Of a stretch of DNA of 64,000 nt, positions 1 through 7,754 are shown piece after piece. The position numbers and the translations under genes are program-made. Numbering within the stretch: the first letter of the stretch is position 1; each line of letters begins with the position of its first letter. The notes under the pieces were generated by a model. It had not been told where the DNA came from and searched no databases. It was given only the letters and a program-made list of their open reading frames with translations. The stretch is from an uncultured Bacilli bacterium (GTDB taxonomy: Bacteria; Bacillota_I; Bacilli_A; RFN20; CAG-288), in assembly GCA_944371605.1 (NCBI GenBank), contig CALVXU010000031.1, positions 1 to 64,000 of the forward strand, written 5' to 3'.

Positions 1-1
1 A

Positions 2-430
2 TCTGCATTATCTAATTCTGCATCCATTTTGGGAAAGGAATATGGTTATTTAGTTTGGGGGATTGATGATAAAAAATATGATGTTATAGGAACTAACATA
101 AATCCATTTTGTAGTTATAAAAATGAACCATTTTAAAACTATTTGACAAGGAATCTTAAGCCTTCTATAGCTTTTATGTTTGATGAAATTTTTATAAATA
201 ATAAAAGGTTAATAGTTTTAACTATTCCTTGTGCAAAAAACGTACCGACATCTTTCAATAAAATACGATATTCAAGAATTGGTTCAAGCATTGCTTCATT
301 AGAAAAATATCCAGAAAGAGAAAGTTTACTCTGGAATGTATTAATCAAAGGTTACCCTACAATGATTAATACTGAATCGCCAATACAAGATTTAACTTTT
401 TCACAGTTAAAAAATTATCGTTTATATTAA
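2..430 (+). pseudogene. Broken AlbA_2 (Schlafen-like) domain gene, 5' end outside the window
   Basis: Reading frame 2 from the window edge gives residues typical of the AlbA_2 domain found at the N-terminus of 'divergent AAA-4' ATP-binding or transcriptional-regulator-like proteins: GKEYGYLVWGIDD, then VIGTNINPF, then RYSRIGSS and EKYPERESLLW. The frame is cut by a TAA at 134-136, in the middle of the domain, and then continues in the same frame with clear family similarity to a second TAA at 428-430. The AAA-4 and winged-helix parts that usually follow are missing. Because the stop is TAA, recoding of TGA cannot rescue it. I conclude that it is a decayed gene. A sequencing error at 134 is possible but would still leave a C-terminal truncation. 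Confidence 0.7.
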
Positions 431-891
431 AAGTGTTATAAATAGTATTTGTTTAGTTTTGTTTTTTTAAACACAAAAATTGTTCTAAATTTTAACTTAA
501 AATATGTCAATTAAAATTAATGTATTTATATTTAAGATTATTTAATTTATAAATAGCTCTCAAGGTTTAAATTACTAGATAAAATAGGTATGGCTCTCAA
601 GCACTAGAATATTCAAGGTATGTTACATTTTTTCTTTTTATCCGATAAATATTTTTTTAGACTTTTAAATAGTTTAACCAAGTTTAATTTTAAGCGATTT
701 TTAGAACACTAGACAAACGATATACAGTGGGTTAAATGATTTTCTAACTTGCTCAAACGATTATCCTTCTTGATAAACTATTATCAAATTAACAGCGTAA
801 TAATTGATTTTATGTTGTTAATGCTTTTCCAATTTTTAACAAGGAATTTATGGCTAACTTAATCAATGTTTTATTTTATAGAAAATATATT
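431..891. other. AT-rich gap, no gene seen
   Basis: No open frame or recognisable family. The 9-mer gctctcaag occurs near 556 and again near 592, 36 bp apart, but there is no third copy and no conserved repeat around it, so I do not call a CRISPR. The rest is AT-rich, unassigned sequence between two accessory genes. Confidence 0.5.
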
Positions 892-930
892 TTATTGAAC
901 AAAAAGGTGCATGTGCAACAAAATTTTCAA
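892..930 (+). repeat. 39-bp direct repeat, copy 1
   Basis: A 39-bp sequence containing AAGGTGCATGTGCAACAAAA starts here and recurs at 978-1016 with one mismatch (C versus T at the ninth base). The flanks of the two copies differ, so this is a short duplication or inserted repeat, not a simple tandem array. In this copy the embedded ATG opens a ten-codon frame that stops quickly. Confidence 0.85.
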
Positions 931-977
931 TGTAAATTAAAGTTAGTGTTGATAATTATGCTGTTTTTGTTATTATG

Positions 978-1016
978 TTATTGAATAAAAAGGTGCATGT
1001 GCAACAAAATTTTCAA
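978..1016 (+). repeat. 39-bp direct repeat, copy 2, just before the ATPase gene
   Basis: Second copy of the 39-bp repeat. It ends two bases before the GGAGG ribosome site of the ATPase gene (start codon at 1030). The embedded ATG at 997 is in frame with the ATPase, but the strong ribosome site belongs to the downstream ATG, so I treat the repeat as leader sequence. Confidence 0.85.
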
Positions 1017-1029
1017 CGGAGGTATTTTC

Positions 1030-2325
1030 ATGGAGATAAAACGAGACGAATATTTAAATAATCTAATAATTAGAAAACATAATGGTCTAATTAAGGTTAT
1101 TACTGGTATTAGAAGATGTGGAAAGTCTTATCTGTTAAACAATATATTCTATAATCATTTAATTAATGATGGTGTTTCTTATGCCCATATAATAAGATTT
1201 TCTTTTGATTCTGCTGAAGATTTATCTTTAATAGGCGAAAATCTTATTGATATTAATATTGAAAAGCAAAAAGTTGATCCCAAAAAATTCATGAATTACA
1301 TTTCTTCTAAAATTATTGATGAAGGTATGTATTATCTTTTGCTTGATGAAGTTCAAAATTTAGGAAATTTTGAAGCTGTTTTAAATAGTTATATTGGAAA
1401 ACCAAATTTAGATATTTATGTTACCGGCAGCAATTCAAAGTTTTTATCTAGTGATATTTCCACTGAATTTAGAGGACGTGGTGATGAAATACACATCATG
1501 CCTTTGTCTTTTAGCGAATTTTTTAGTGTATTTGAGGGAAATGTAGACGAAGCGTTAGCTTCTTATTCAGTTTATGGTGGACTACCAGCAATTTGTTCTA
1601 TGAAAACAGATACACAAAAGAATAAATATTTACAAACTCAAATGGAAAGTGTTTATCTTAAAGATATTATAGGAAGATATAACTTAGGAGAAGATTCTAA
1701 TATCGGGGAGTTAGTTGATGTTTTAGCATCAGGCATTTCAACTTTAGTTAATCCAACTAAGCTAGTTAATACTTTTAAAAGTTTAAAGAAGACTTCAATA
1801 TCAATTAATACTGTTTCGAATTATATTAAATATCTAAAGGAAGCCTTTTTAATTAGCGATGCAAAAAGATATGATGTGAAAGGTAAAAGATATATAAATA
1901 CTCCTTTTAAAATATATTTCGAAGACATCGGTCTAAGAAATGCCAGATTAAGCTTTAGGCAAATCGAACTAACTCACATTATGGAAAATATTATTTATAA
2001 TGAACTTAGATATCGTGGATTTAATGTTGATGTAGGAGTAGTTGAATCTTTTGAAACTAATGAAGAAGGGAAAAGAACTAAAAAACAATATGAGATTGAT
2101 TTTGTAGCTAATGCAGGAAGTGCAAGGTATTATATTCAATCAGCATACGAAATAGATAGTGAAGGAAAAAAAGAACAAGAAACTAAATCTTTTAATAAAG
2201 TGGATGATTCCTTTAAGAAGATAATTGTCGTTGCCCAAACAATAAAACCAAGGCGAGATGAAAAAGGATATTTAATAATTGGTTTAAAAGACTTTTTATT
2301 AAATAGAAATAGTCTTGAATTTTAA
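1030..2325 (+). CDS. AAA_14/DUF4143 family ATPase
   Basis: 431-residue ATP-binding protein of the AAA_14 plus DUF4143 type. The Walker A motif GIRRCGKS is at residues 26-33, Walker B ends LLLDE with D106-E107, and VTGSNSKFLSS with a following FRGRG gives the sensor/arginine region. The C-terminal half (about 200-431) matches the DUF4143 domain, with the conserved IYFEDIGLRNA stretch and a nuclease-like EIDFVA. The family is common, often in accessory DNA, and its function is not established. I chose ATG 1030 rather than 997 because GGAGG at 1018-1022 sits seven bases before it. It stands alone between a dead gene and IS debris, so it may be a defence or toxin-related cargo gene, but that is inference. 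Confidence 0.88.
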   Translation: MEIKRDEYLNNLIIRKHNGLIKVITGIRRCGKSYLLNNIFYNHLINDGVSYAHIIRFSFDSAEDLSLIGENLIDINIEKQKVDPKKFMNYISSKIIDEGMYYLLLDEVQNLGNFEAVLNSYIGKPNLDIYVTGSNSKFLSSDISTEFRGRGDEIHIMPLSFSEFFSVFEGNVDEALASYSVYGGLPAICSMKTDTQKNKYLQTQMESVYLKDIIGRYNLGEDSNIGELVDVLASGISTLVNPTKLVNTFKSLKKTSISINTVSNYIKYLKEAFLISDAKRYDVKGKRYINTPFKIYFEDIGLRNARLSFRQIELTHIMENIIYNELRYRGFNVDVGVVESFETNEEGKRTKKQYEIDFVANAGSARYYIQSAYEIDSEGKKEQETKSFNKVDDSFKKIIVVAQTIKPRRDEKGYLIIGLKDFLLNRNSLEF

Positions 2326-2340
2326 GTTATAACAATGATA

Positions 2341-2575
2341 TTAAAATAAATTTAAGAAGTCTTCTTGGTAAAGTTTTATTATATTTATATTTCTAATATT
2401 GCTTTTAGATGAAGGCAAAACATATAAATTATGAATAATTCTATCAATAATTGAATCAGCATGCATTGCTTCACTTAATATTTTATGCCAAGTTGATTTA
2501 TCAGACTGCGATACGAATATTGTTGAATTAACACCTGATCTTATGTCAAAAAGTTGATATAAATATTGGAATATT
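2341..2575 (-). pseudogene. 3' remnant of an istB-like IS21 helper ATPase
   Basis: The minus strand encodes the C-terminal part of an IstB-type ATPase: LYQLFDIRSGVNSTIFVSQS, then a tryptophan-containing STWHKIL and ADSIIDRIIHNLYVL, which match the sensor and C-terminal helix of IS21 helper proteins. The frame ends at TAA 2341-2343 and runs into a TGA at 2576-2578 upstream. The Walker A and B parts and the istA transposase are absent. It is a degraded IS21 fragment left in the debris zone bordering the polysaccharide locus. Confidence 0.7.
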
Positions 2576-3030
2576 CATTATGGAAAATATCGATAAAATC
2601 TGCACTTTCTAGGGGTATCATTTCGCTAGTAAGGGTATCGTTTTGTATTAAAGAGATAGCATAAAGGCATCTGAAAACTATACGAACTCTGTACGTCACT
2701 CGTACAGGGCTCATTTTAATTTGCGTCCTTCCTAAATATGCCGAAAAGTGCCGTAAATATCGCAAAAAATGGCAAGGCTCGAAAAAGAGAAGTCGCATGG
2801 TGGATAAAAGCCGGATTCGTATAGAAACCGCATTGCCCCTGCCACGGCAAAAAGAGAGCACATGAACACCGAGAATGAATCGAGAGTCCAAAGAAGTAAG
2901 GCTTGTTCCAAAATCCGACTACTGTTGTCCTCGTTTCTTCATCGGCAAATTTCAAAAAACTGGATTTGATAGGCGTGGTCTCGACTGATTTGGCATCGTC
3001 AAGCAGCACAAGAGAAAGCTTTCTTATGGC
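2576..3030. other. Unassigned sequence between two IS remnants
   Basis: No gene recognised. Open frames exist on the minus strand (for example 2716-3009) but lack a convincing family, ribosome site or codon pattern. A 7-bp inverted repeat with a 5-base loop (CTGTACG/CGTACAG) lies at 2689-2707. Base composition rises towards 3030, in line with decayed mobile DNA of another origin. Confidence 0.4.
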
Positions 3031-3350
3031 CTAATAGACCTCCAGTGCGTCCTTTATCTTGGCGACGAAGTCCGCGTTTTGCTGCGGAGGGATGAACCAC
3101 TCGGACTTCAGGTGAGGCTTGAGTTCGTTTTTTTCAGCGTCCTCGAAATGGTCATGTTGGATATCGAGTCGGCGTATCCGAGCTCGACGTACTTCCCCGC
3201 TATCATCCTGAGGGTCCACCTCTTGAAGGGTCGTAGCAGGACGTTGGCTGCCCTGATGGTCCTCGCCTTCGACGGCTTCGTTGAGACGATCTTCCTGAGC
3301 CTTTTCCTCTCCTCCTCAGAAAGGCGGATGACGTGAACGATTTTCGGCAT
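3031..3350 (-). pseudogene. IS630-family transposase N-terminal remnant, frameshifted
   Basis: The minus strand encodes MPKIVHVIRLSEEERKRLRK, then SKARTIRAANVLL and WTLRMIAGKY, the helix-turn-helix start of IS630-type transposases. The product continues in the -1 frame as KNELKPHLKSEWFIPP and QNADFVAKIKDALEVY, again typical of the family, and then stops at TAG 3031-3033. The frame change coincides with a run of seven A on the coding strand (T at 3128-3134), a known kind of slip site in such elements. The DDE catalytic half is missing, so it is dead. The segment is clearly GC-rich: 35 of 60 bases at 3181-3240 are G or C. Confidence 0.78.
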
Positions 3351-3421
3351 ATCCAAAACCCCCTGCCCATAGGAAAGGACAAGGGGATTAATAGGCAGTT
3401 TAGATGTTACAAACTACTAGA
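3351..3421. other. Junction between IS remnant and polysaccharide locus
   Basis: Short spacer containing CCCCCTGCCCATAGGAAAGG followed by ACAAGGGGA, an imperfect inverted repeat that could be the worn end of the IS630 element or a weak terminator for the lipoprotein gene that ends at 3422. No T-run supports a terminator. Confidence 0.25.
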
Positions 3422-3721
3422 TTAGACTAAATACCCATAGTCAACATCATCGTCATCGACAATATCGCCGATATCATATTCAGGTGGTTCATCTATCGGA
3501 CCAGTGGGACTTGATGAAGAAGAGGAACTATCTGACGAATCCGAAGACACAGGTGAACTTGAAGAATTAGAAGATATAGGAGTGCTGGATGAATTTGATG
3601 ATATAGGTCCACTAGGAGTCGATACACCGGTATTATCATTAGGAATGGTAGAAGAAGTGTTACTACAAGCTGCTAAAGAGAAGACTAAGAGTCCTAATAC
3701 GAATAGATGCTTTGCTTTCAT
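3422..3721 (-). CDS. Small serine-rich lipoprotein
   Basis: 99-residue exported lipoprotein of unknown role. It has a short basic start, a hydrophobic stretch and the lipobox LAAC (cleavage before the cysteine at residue 19), then a low-complexity stretch rich in serine, threonine and proline (about 20-70) and an acidic tail with four aspartates in a row. Nothing looks enzymatic, so it may be a spacer-type surface peptide. It is the last gene of the GH3 operon. I chose ATG 3721 because AGGAGGA sits seven bases upstream. The other ATG at 3727 overlaps the GH3 stop as ATGA but touches the ribosome site. Confidence 0.7.
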   Translation of the reverse strand: MKAKHLFVLGLLVFSLAACSNTSSTIPNDNTGVSTPSGPISSNSSSTPISSNSSSSPVSSDSSDSSSSSSSPTGPIDEPPEYDIGDIVDDDDVDYGYLV

Positions 3722-3723
3722 GA

Positions 3724-6663
3724 TCATTCCTCCTTTGCTGTTTTTTTCTTAGGCTTGAAAGTAAAGAACAAGCCGGTTGCTATACCACCGACAATAAGTA
3801 CATCAACAACTACTAATAAAGGTATCCACCACTCGAATAAGTCCTCTTTCTTAGCGGTGGTTATAGAGGCGCTTTCATCATAATTTTTGGCATAATATTG
3901 AGTTTCACAATAAGTGAAGAGAGAGTTTTTAACTGCCTGTAAGGCGCAGTAAACTGCCGCTTTATCATCTGCGTTTAACCAAGAGGTAGTCCCTTCATTA
4001 GGATTGAGGTGAAGGTCGTTTCCTGCTCTCACATGCTGATAAATCTGACCCATGTTGTAATCGGTGATGACTGAGCCTTTGAATCCCCATTCCTTCCTCA
4101 AGATATCAGTGAGTAGTGAATACGAGTTACAGCATCTGACTGCACCGATGCAGTTAAAGGCGGACATGATAGCGTTAGCTTTCCCTTTCTTGACTGCTAT
4201 CTCAAATGGTTTGAGATAGTTCTCTCTCAGATTCTGCTCGGTCAGCCACGTAGCTAAGTCGTTAGGATTCCAGCCCGGCTCTGATAAGACTAGATGCTTA
4301 AGATAACAGCTTAATCCTTGGCTCTTAGCACCTAGAATCAAGTTAGCAGCCATATATCCAGATAAGACACCATCCTCAGAATAAGCTTCATAATTTCTGG
4401 TGTTGAAGGGAGTCCTTTGAAGGTTGACAGTCGGTGCATAGATACCGGTCATATTACCGGTCACCTTAGCTTCTTTTCCTAAAGCTTGCCCGACTTGGAA
4501 AGCTAGTTCATCACTATATGTCTGCGCTAATAAGAACTCGGATCCATAACCGGTCCAAGCGTTGTTTTCTCTCTCGCCTGATGCCATCTTGTGATTGAAA
4601 CCAGAGGAGCCATCATAATCTAAGAGGTTAGGTTTACCGATGCTTTCTACAGGTTTAGTTCCAAAGCCCGCACCAGCGATGAAATCGTTGAGTTCAGATA
4701 CAGACATTTGAGATAAGAGCTGTTCCCACTTCTTTGAGTCGTAATTAGAGCCTAACTCCATGATCAGCTCTTCATTTGCAACTACAGCTCTACCTTTATT
4801 TTCTAAATCTTTGTATGAAGGTTTAGATCCGTCCTCAAGAGTGAACATCAATAGACCACTATCTTGTTCAAGAGATGGTATCTCTAGACTATCTTCTCTC
4901 TCATCAAATCCTTGGTAGTACCAATTAGCGAAAGTATCAGCTACTATCTTCTCATTCCTATTGACTAACTTAGTCTTAGGGAAGGTGCCCTTGAAGTCAC
5001 TTCTTGAAAGATAAGTGATCTTAGGATCATCCTCAAAAGAGTTACCATCTATAGGTATACCGGCTTCTGCCTTCTCACCAGTGAACCTATTTCTCACATA
5101 TCCGTTAGTATCTTTATCAAAGCGGTAGATATAACCTCTTCTACCGGATACTGCCTCTGATTCTGGAACTGTTATTTCAATATCTTCTATCTCACTAGGC
5201 TGGTGAGCAGATTTCATAATCTTGATGTTATAGAAACCGGGATCTAACTCCCAACCAGAAAAGCCGTTGTTATTCTTATCATAGCAATCGTAAGAAGCGA
5301 AATCATAAGCATCAAAAGTCAATGTGACATCCTTGCTCTGATGCGGTTCTATCATCTCGCTTTTACCATAGGAGACTAATCTCAGATACGGCTTTTCAAT
5401 CTCGCCATCGTAATAAGGAGCTTCAATGTAACACTGAAGCGATTCTTTACCAGCGACTTCGCTGTTGTTGGTGATTGTGACTATAACTTCTAAAGAAGCC
5501 TCTGAATCCTTGATGGTATTATCATCACCTATATCCGTCTTAGTATCTCCATCTATGATATAAGCATCCTTCAAACTATAGGAAAAATCCGAATAGGATA
5601 GTCCGTATCCGAAAGGATACTGGACTACTCCCTCATATCCTTGCCCGTATTCATTATTCACATCATTGAAGTACCCTTCATGATCAGCTGTCTCATACCA
5701 CTTGTATCCTAAGTAGATGTCTTCAGCGTAATTTATCTGGTTACGACCATTTCCTCCGCCTTCTCTTATAGCATTGACATAAGTAGGATCCTTAGTGACA
5801 TCATAGGCGAAAGTAGCTGTCGTCTTTCCTGAAGGGTTGACTTCACCTTTGATGATCCTAGCTAGTGACTTAACTCCTGATTGACCAGGAACACCGATAT
5901 AGAGGCAAGCATCGATGCTATCATCATCGACGAATCCTAGCTCCATCGTGTTAGTGGAGTTGATCACAACTATCGTCTTCTCAAAGTTAGATTTTACATA
6001 ATCGATCATCGCTCGTTCTGATTCATTGATGCGGATACCATTATCCTTCTCATCATAGAGTTCAGTGGTCTTATAGTTCTCACCTGTCGCTCTTGTTATG
6101 AAGATAACAGCGGTATCGGAATACTTCTTAGCATTATCTAAAACGCTACTAGAGGAATAGAAGGAGCTGTTAGGATTGCCATCTTTATAAGCCTCTAGAA
6201 GTTCTTTGTTGACTTCAAAACCAGCAGCTTCAAAGCCCTCTTGGGGAGTGACTCTGTTCTTCTTGTAGAGGACATTACCATCGCTATCCAAGATATCATC
6301 TTTGATGATAGTAGCAACACCAGAGCCCCCTACACCGGTGTAGGCAAAACCATCAGCAGTAGCTCCTACACCGAAGAGATTGATCTTATACTTGCTATCC
6401 TTGCTGAATGATAGAGGTAAACACTTTTCATTTTTGAGTAAGACTATTCCTTCATCAGCAATCTTTTGGACTAGTTCATCACCGCTTAGTAAAGCTTCCT
6501 GAGCTTTGTCAGCATCGATGATCACACCGGTTCCAACTAAGTGAGTAGTTATCTCAGTCCTATGGATATAACACATGTAGTTTCCATAGATTGCTCCGCC
6601 TAAGATACCAGCTGAAAGAAGGGAGATCCCTACTTGTAAAAACAATTTAGGTTTCACTTTCAT
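3724..6663 (-). CDS. Membrane-anchored GH3 glycosidase with swapped domain order
   Basis: 979-residue glycoside hydrolase family 3 protein, probably a beta-glycosidase acting outside the cell. The order is N-terminal membrane helix (about 8-30), GH3 C-domain (KCLPLSF near the start, then TRATGENYKTTE with the likely acid/base Glu), fibronectin-III-like domain (about 375-480), and only then the GH3 N-barrel with NYEAYSED, KHLVLSEP and the nucleophile motif VITDYNMG (D868). It ends with a second membrane helix (about 945-970) and a KPKKK tail. Thus the two catalytic halves are permuted and the enzyme is tethered at both ends. The usual N-x-x-E-x-x-x-R residues after KH are not conserved (SEPGWN), so specificity may differ from its neighbour. 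The substrate is unknown. Ribosome site AAGGAG lies six bases before ATG 6663. Confidence 0.9.
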   Translation of the reverse strand: MKVKPKLFLQVGISLLSAGILGGAIYGNYMCYIHRTEITTHLVGTGVIIDADKAQEALLSGDELVQKIADEGIVLLKNEKCLPLSFSKDSKYKINLFGVGATADGFAYTGVGGSGVATIIKDDILDSDGNVLYKKNRVTPQEGFEAAGFEVNKELLEAYKDGNPNSSFYSSSSVLDNAKKYSDTAVIFITRATGENYKTTELYDEKDNGIRINESERAMIDYVKSNFEKTIVVINSTNTMELGFVDDDSIDACLYIGVPGQSGVKSLARIIKGEVNPSGKTTATFAYDVTKDPTYVNAIREGGGNGRNQINYAEDIYLGYKWYETADHEGYFNDVNNEYGQGYEGVVQYPFGYGLSYSDFSYSLKDAYIIDGDTKTDIGDDNTIKDSEASLEVIVTITNNSEVAGKESLQCYIEAPYYDGEIEKPYLRLVSYGKSEMIEPHQSKDVTLTFDAYDFASYDCYDKNNNGFSGWELDPGFYNIKIMKSAHQPSEIEDIEITVPESEAVSGRRGYIYRFDKDTNGYVRNRFTGEKAEAGIPIDGNSFEDDPKITYLSRSDFKGTFPKTKLVNRNEKIVADTFANWYYQGFDEREDSLEIPSLEQDSGLLMFTLEDGSKPSYKDLENKGRAVVANEELIMELGSNYDSKKWEQLLSQMSVSELNDFIAGAGFGTKPVESIGKPNLLDYDGSSGFNHKMASGERENNAWTGYGSEFLLAQTYSDELAFQVGQALGKEAKVTGNMTGIYAPTVNLQRTPFNTRNYEAYSEDGVLSGYMAANLILGAKSQGLSCYLKHLVLSEPGWNPNDLATWLTEQNLRENYLKPFEIAVKKGKANAIMSAFNCIGAVRCCNSYSLLTDILRKEWGFKGSVITDYNMGQIYQHVRAGNDLHLNPNEGTTSWLNADDKAAVYCALQAVKNSLFTYCETQYYAKNYDESASITTAKKEDLFEWWIPLLVVVDVLIVGGIATGLFFTFKPKKKTAKEE

Positions 6664-6666
6664 AAT

Positions 6667-7743
6667 TCACTCCTTGACGATATCAGCTAGTTGGCACTCT
6701 AAATAGAAAGAGGTGTTGACACTGATATCTTCATTGAATTCCATGACGAATGATTTAGAGACATCCATCCTCAGATAATCGTTGTAGGTGAGATACTCAT
6801 AAGAGGGATTATCTTGAGAGATCATGATGTTATCTTTTCTCAATAATTGATTGCCGTTATCATCGATATAAAAGTTGAAATCCAGTGGGTCACCTTCTGC
6901 AAATGTGAATTTGAACTTTACAAAGAAAGTAGCATTATTCTTTAGGTGGATACCGTTATTACCGACAATACCATTTCCGCTAGCGATAGGAAAGACAGTG
7001 TATTTTACTCTGTTGTCTGAAAGACCTTCAGAGGTGTTATCAAAGTCACCGGCTTGAACCGGTCCTCCCTCCTCTCTAGAGTATACTGGATACCAAGTAT
7101 TGTTAGATGAGAAGCGAGGTAAGCAGCTCATCTGTTGATCGAAGATGATGGGATAGAGAGTTATCGAATAAGAAGGCATGACAAACTCACTATCCTCATA
7201 GAAGTAATGAATCTCCTCTTTTTCATCGAAGAAATACCAGCCTTCTTTTCCTTCTAGCTTAATAGGAGGAAGAGGATCTCCTTCTTCCATCTTCATCGTC
7301 TTAGTCCCGTCAAAGAATTCACCGTCAGCTAAGGTCAAGAAGATATCACCGACCTCTTTAGTCTGAACCGTGATATCGAAAGAGAAGTTAAAGCCACCGA
7401 TAGTACAGACTAGTTCTTTATCGCTAGCTTTTAATTCCCCGCTAGGTGAATAAGAATCTAGGTCAGCACCGATCATATCGGTGATGAGCTCCTTTTCACC
7501 GTTTATTATCCATGTAGCATCGAATCTAAGACCAGTGAGATCTATTTTCTCACCCTCAAAATAACTGAGCTTATCAGGACTCGACTTGACATCTACTTTC
7601 GTCACAAAAGGATCAGCATCAGGATCGTAGTTAGAGGTAGGTTTATCAACAGTTGTTCCGGATTGAGCAGGTTCATCGTTACAGCTTGTCAATGAGGTGA
7701 GAGACAAAGCTAATAATAGTGGAAGTATCACTTTCTTATTCAT
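6667..7743 (-). CDS. Lipoprotein with bacterial Ig-like domain
   Basis: 358-residue lipoprotein. The signal peptide ends in lipobox LTSC. Residues about 35-125 (VTKVDVKSSPDKLSYFEGE onward to SFDITVQTK) resemble the bacterial Ig-like domain repeated in Firmicutes surface proteins. The middle part, with GDPLPP and WYFFD, recalls an InlB/Flg_new-type repeat, and the C-terminal 150 residues look beta-rich, possibly glycan-binding. It sits between the two GH3 genes with short gaps, so it is probably a surface partner of the enzymes. ATG 7743 is chosen since GGAGG lies six bases upstream; the longer start would overlap the GH3 stop. Confidence 0.72.
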   Translation of the reverse strand: MNKKVILPLLLALSLTSLTSCNDEPAQSGTTVDKPTSNYDPDADPFVTKVDVKSSPDKLSYFEGEKIDLTGLRFDATWIINGEKELITDMIGADLDSYSPSGELKASDKELVCTIGGFNFSFDITVQTKEVGDIFLTLADGEFFDGTKTMKMEEGDPLPPIKLEGKEGWYFFDEKEEIHYFYEDSEFVMPSYSITLYPIIFDQQMSCLPRFSSNNTWYPVYSREEGGPVQAGDFDNTSEGLSDNRVKYTVFPIASGNGIVGNNGIHLKNNATFFVKFKFTFAEGDPLDFNFYIDDNGNQLLRKDNIMISQDNPSYEYLTYNDYLRMDVSKSFVMEFNEDISVNTSFYLECQLADIVKE

Positions 7744-7754
7744 ACTTAACCTCC

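Noticed and set aside
541-620. Possible CRISPR-like spacing: gctctcaag twice, 36 bp apart
   Set aside because: Only nine bases repeat, with no third copy and no cas gene in the window.
2541-3009. Open minus-strand frames of about 97 and 116 codons
   Set aside because: No family, no ribosome site, and they overlap each other inside decayed IS DNA.
3504-3752. Plus-strand acidic open frame
   Set aside because: It is the antisense of the serine-rich linker of the lipoprotein; no ribosome site.
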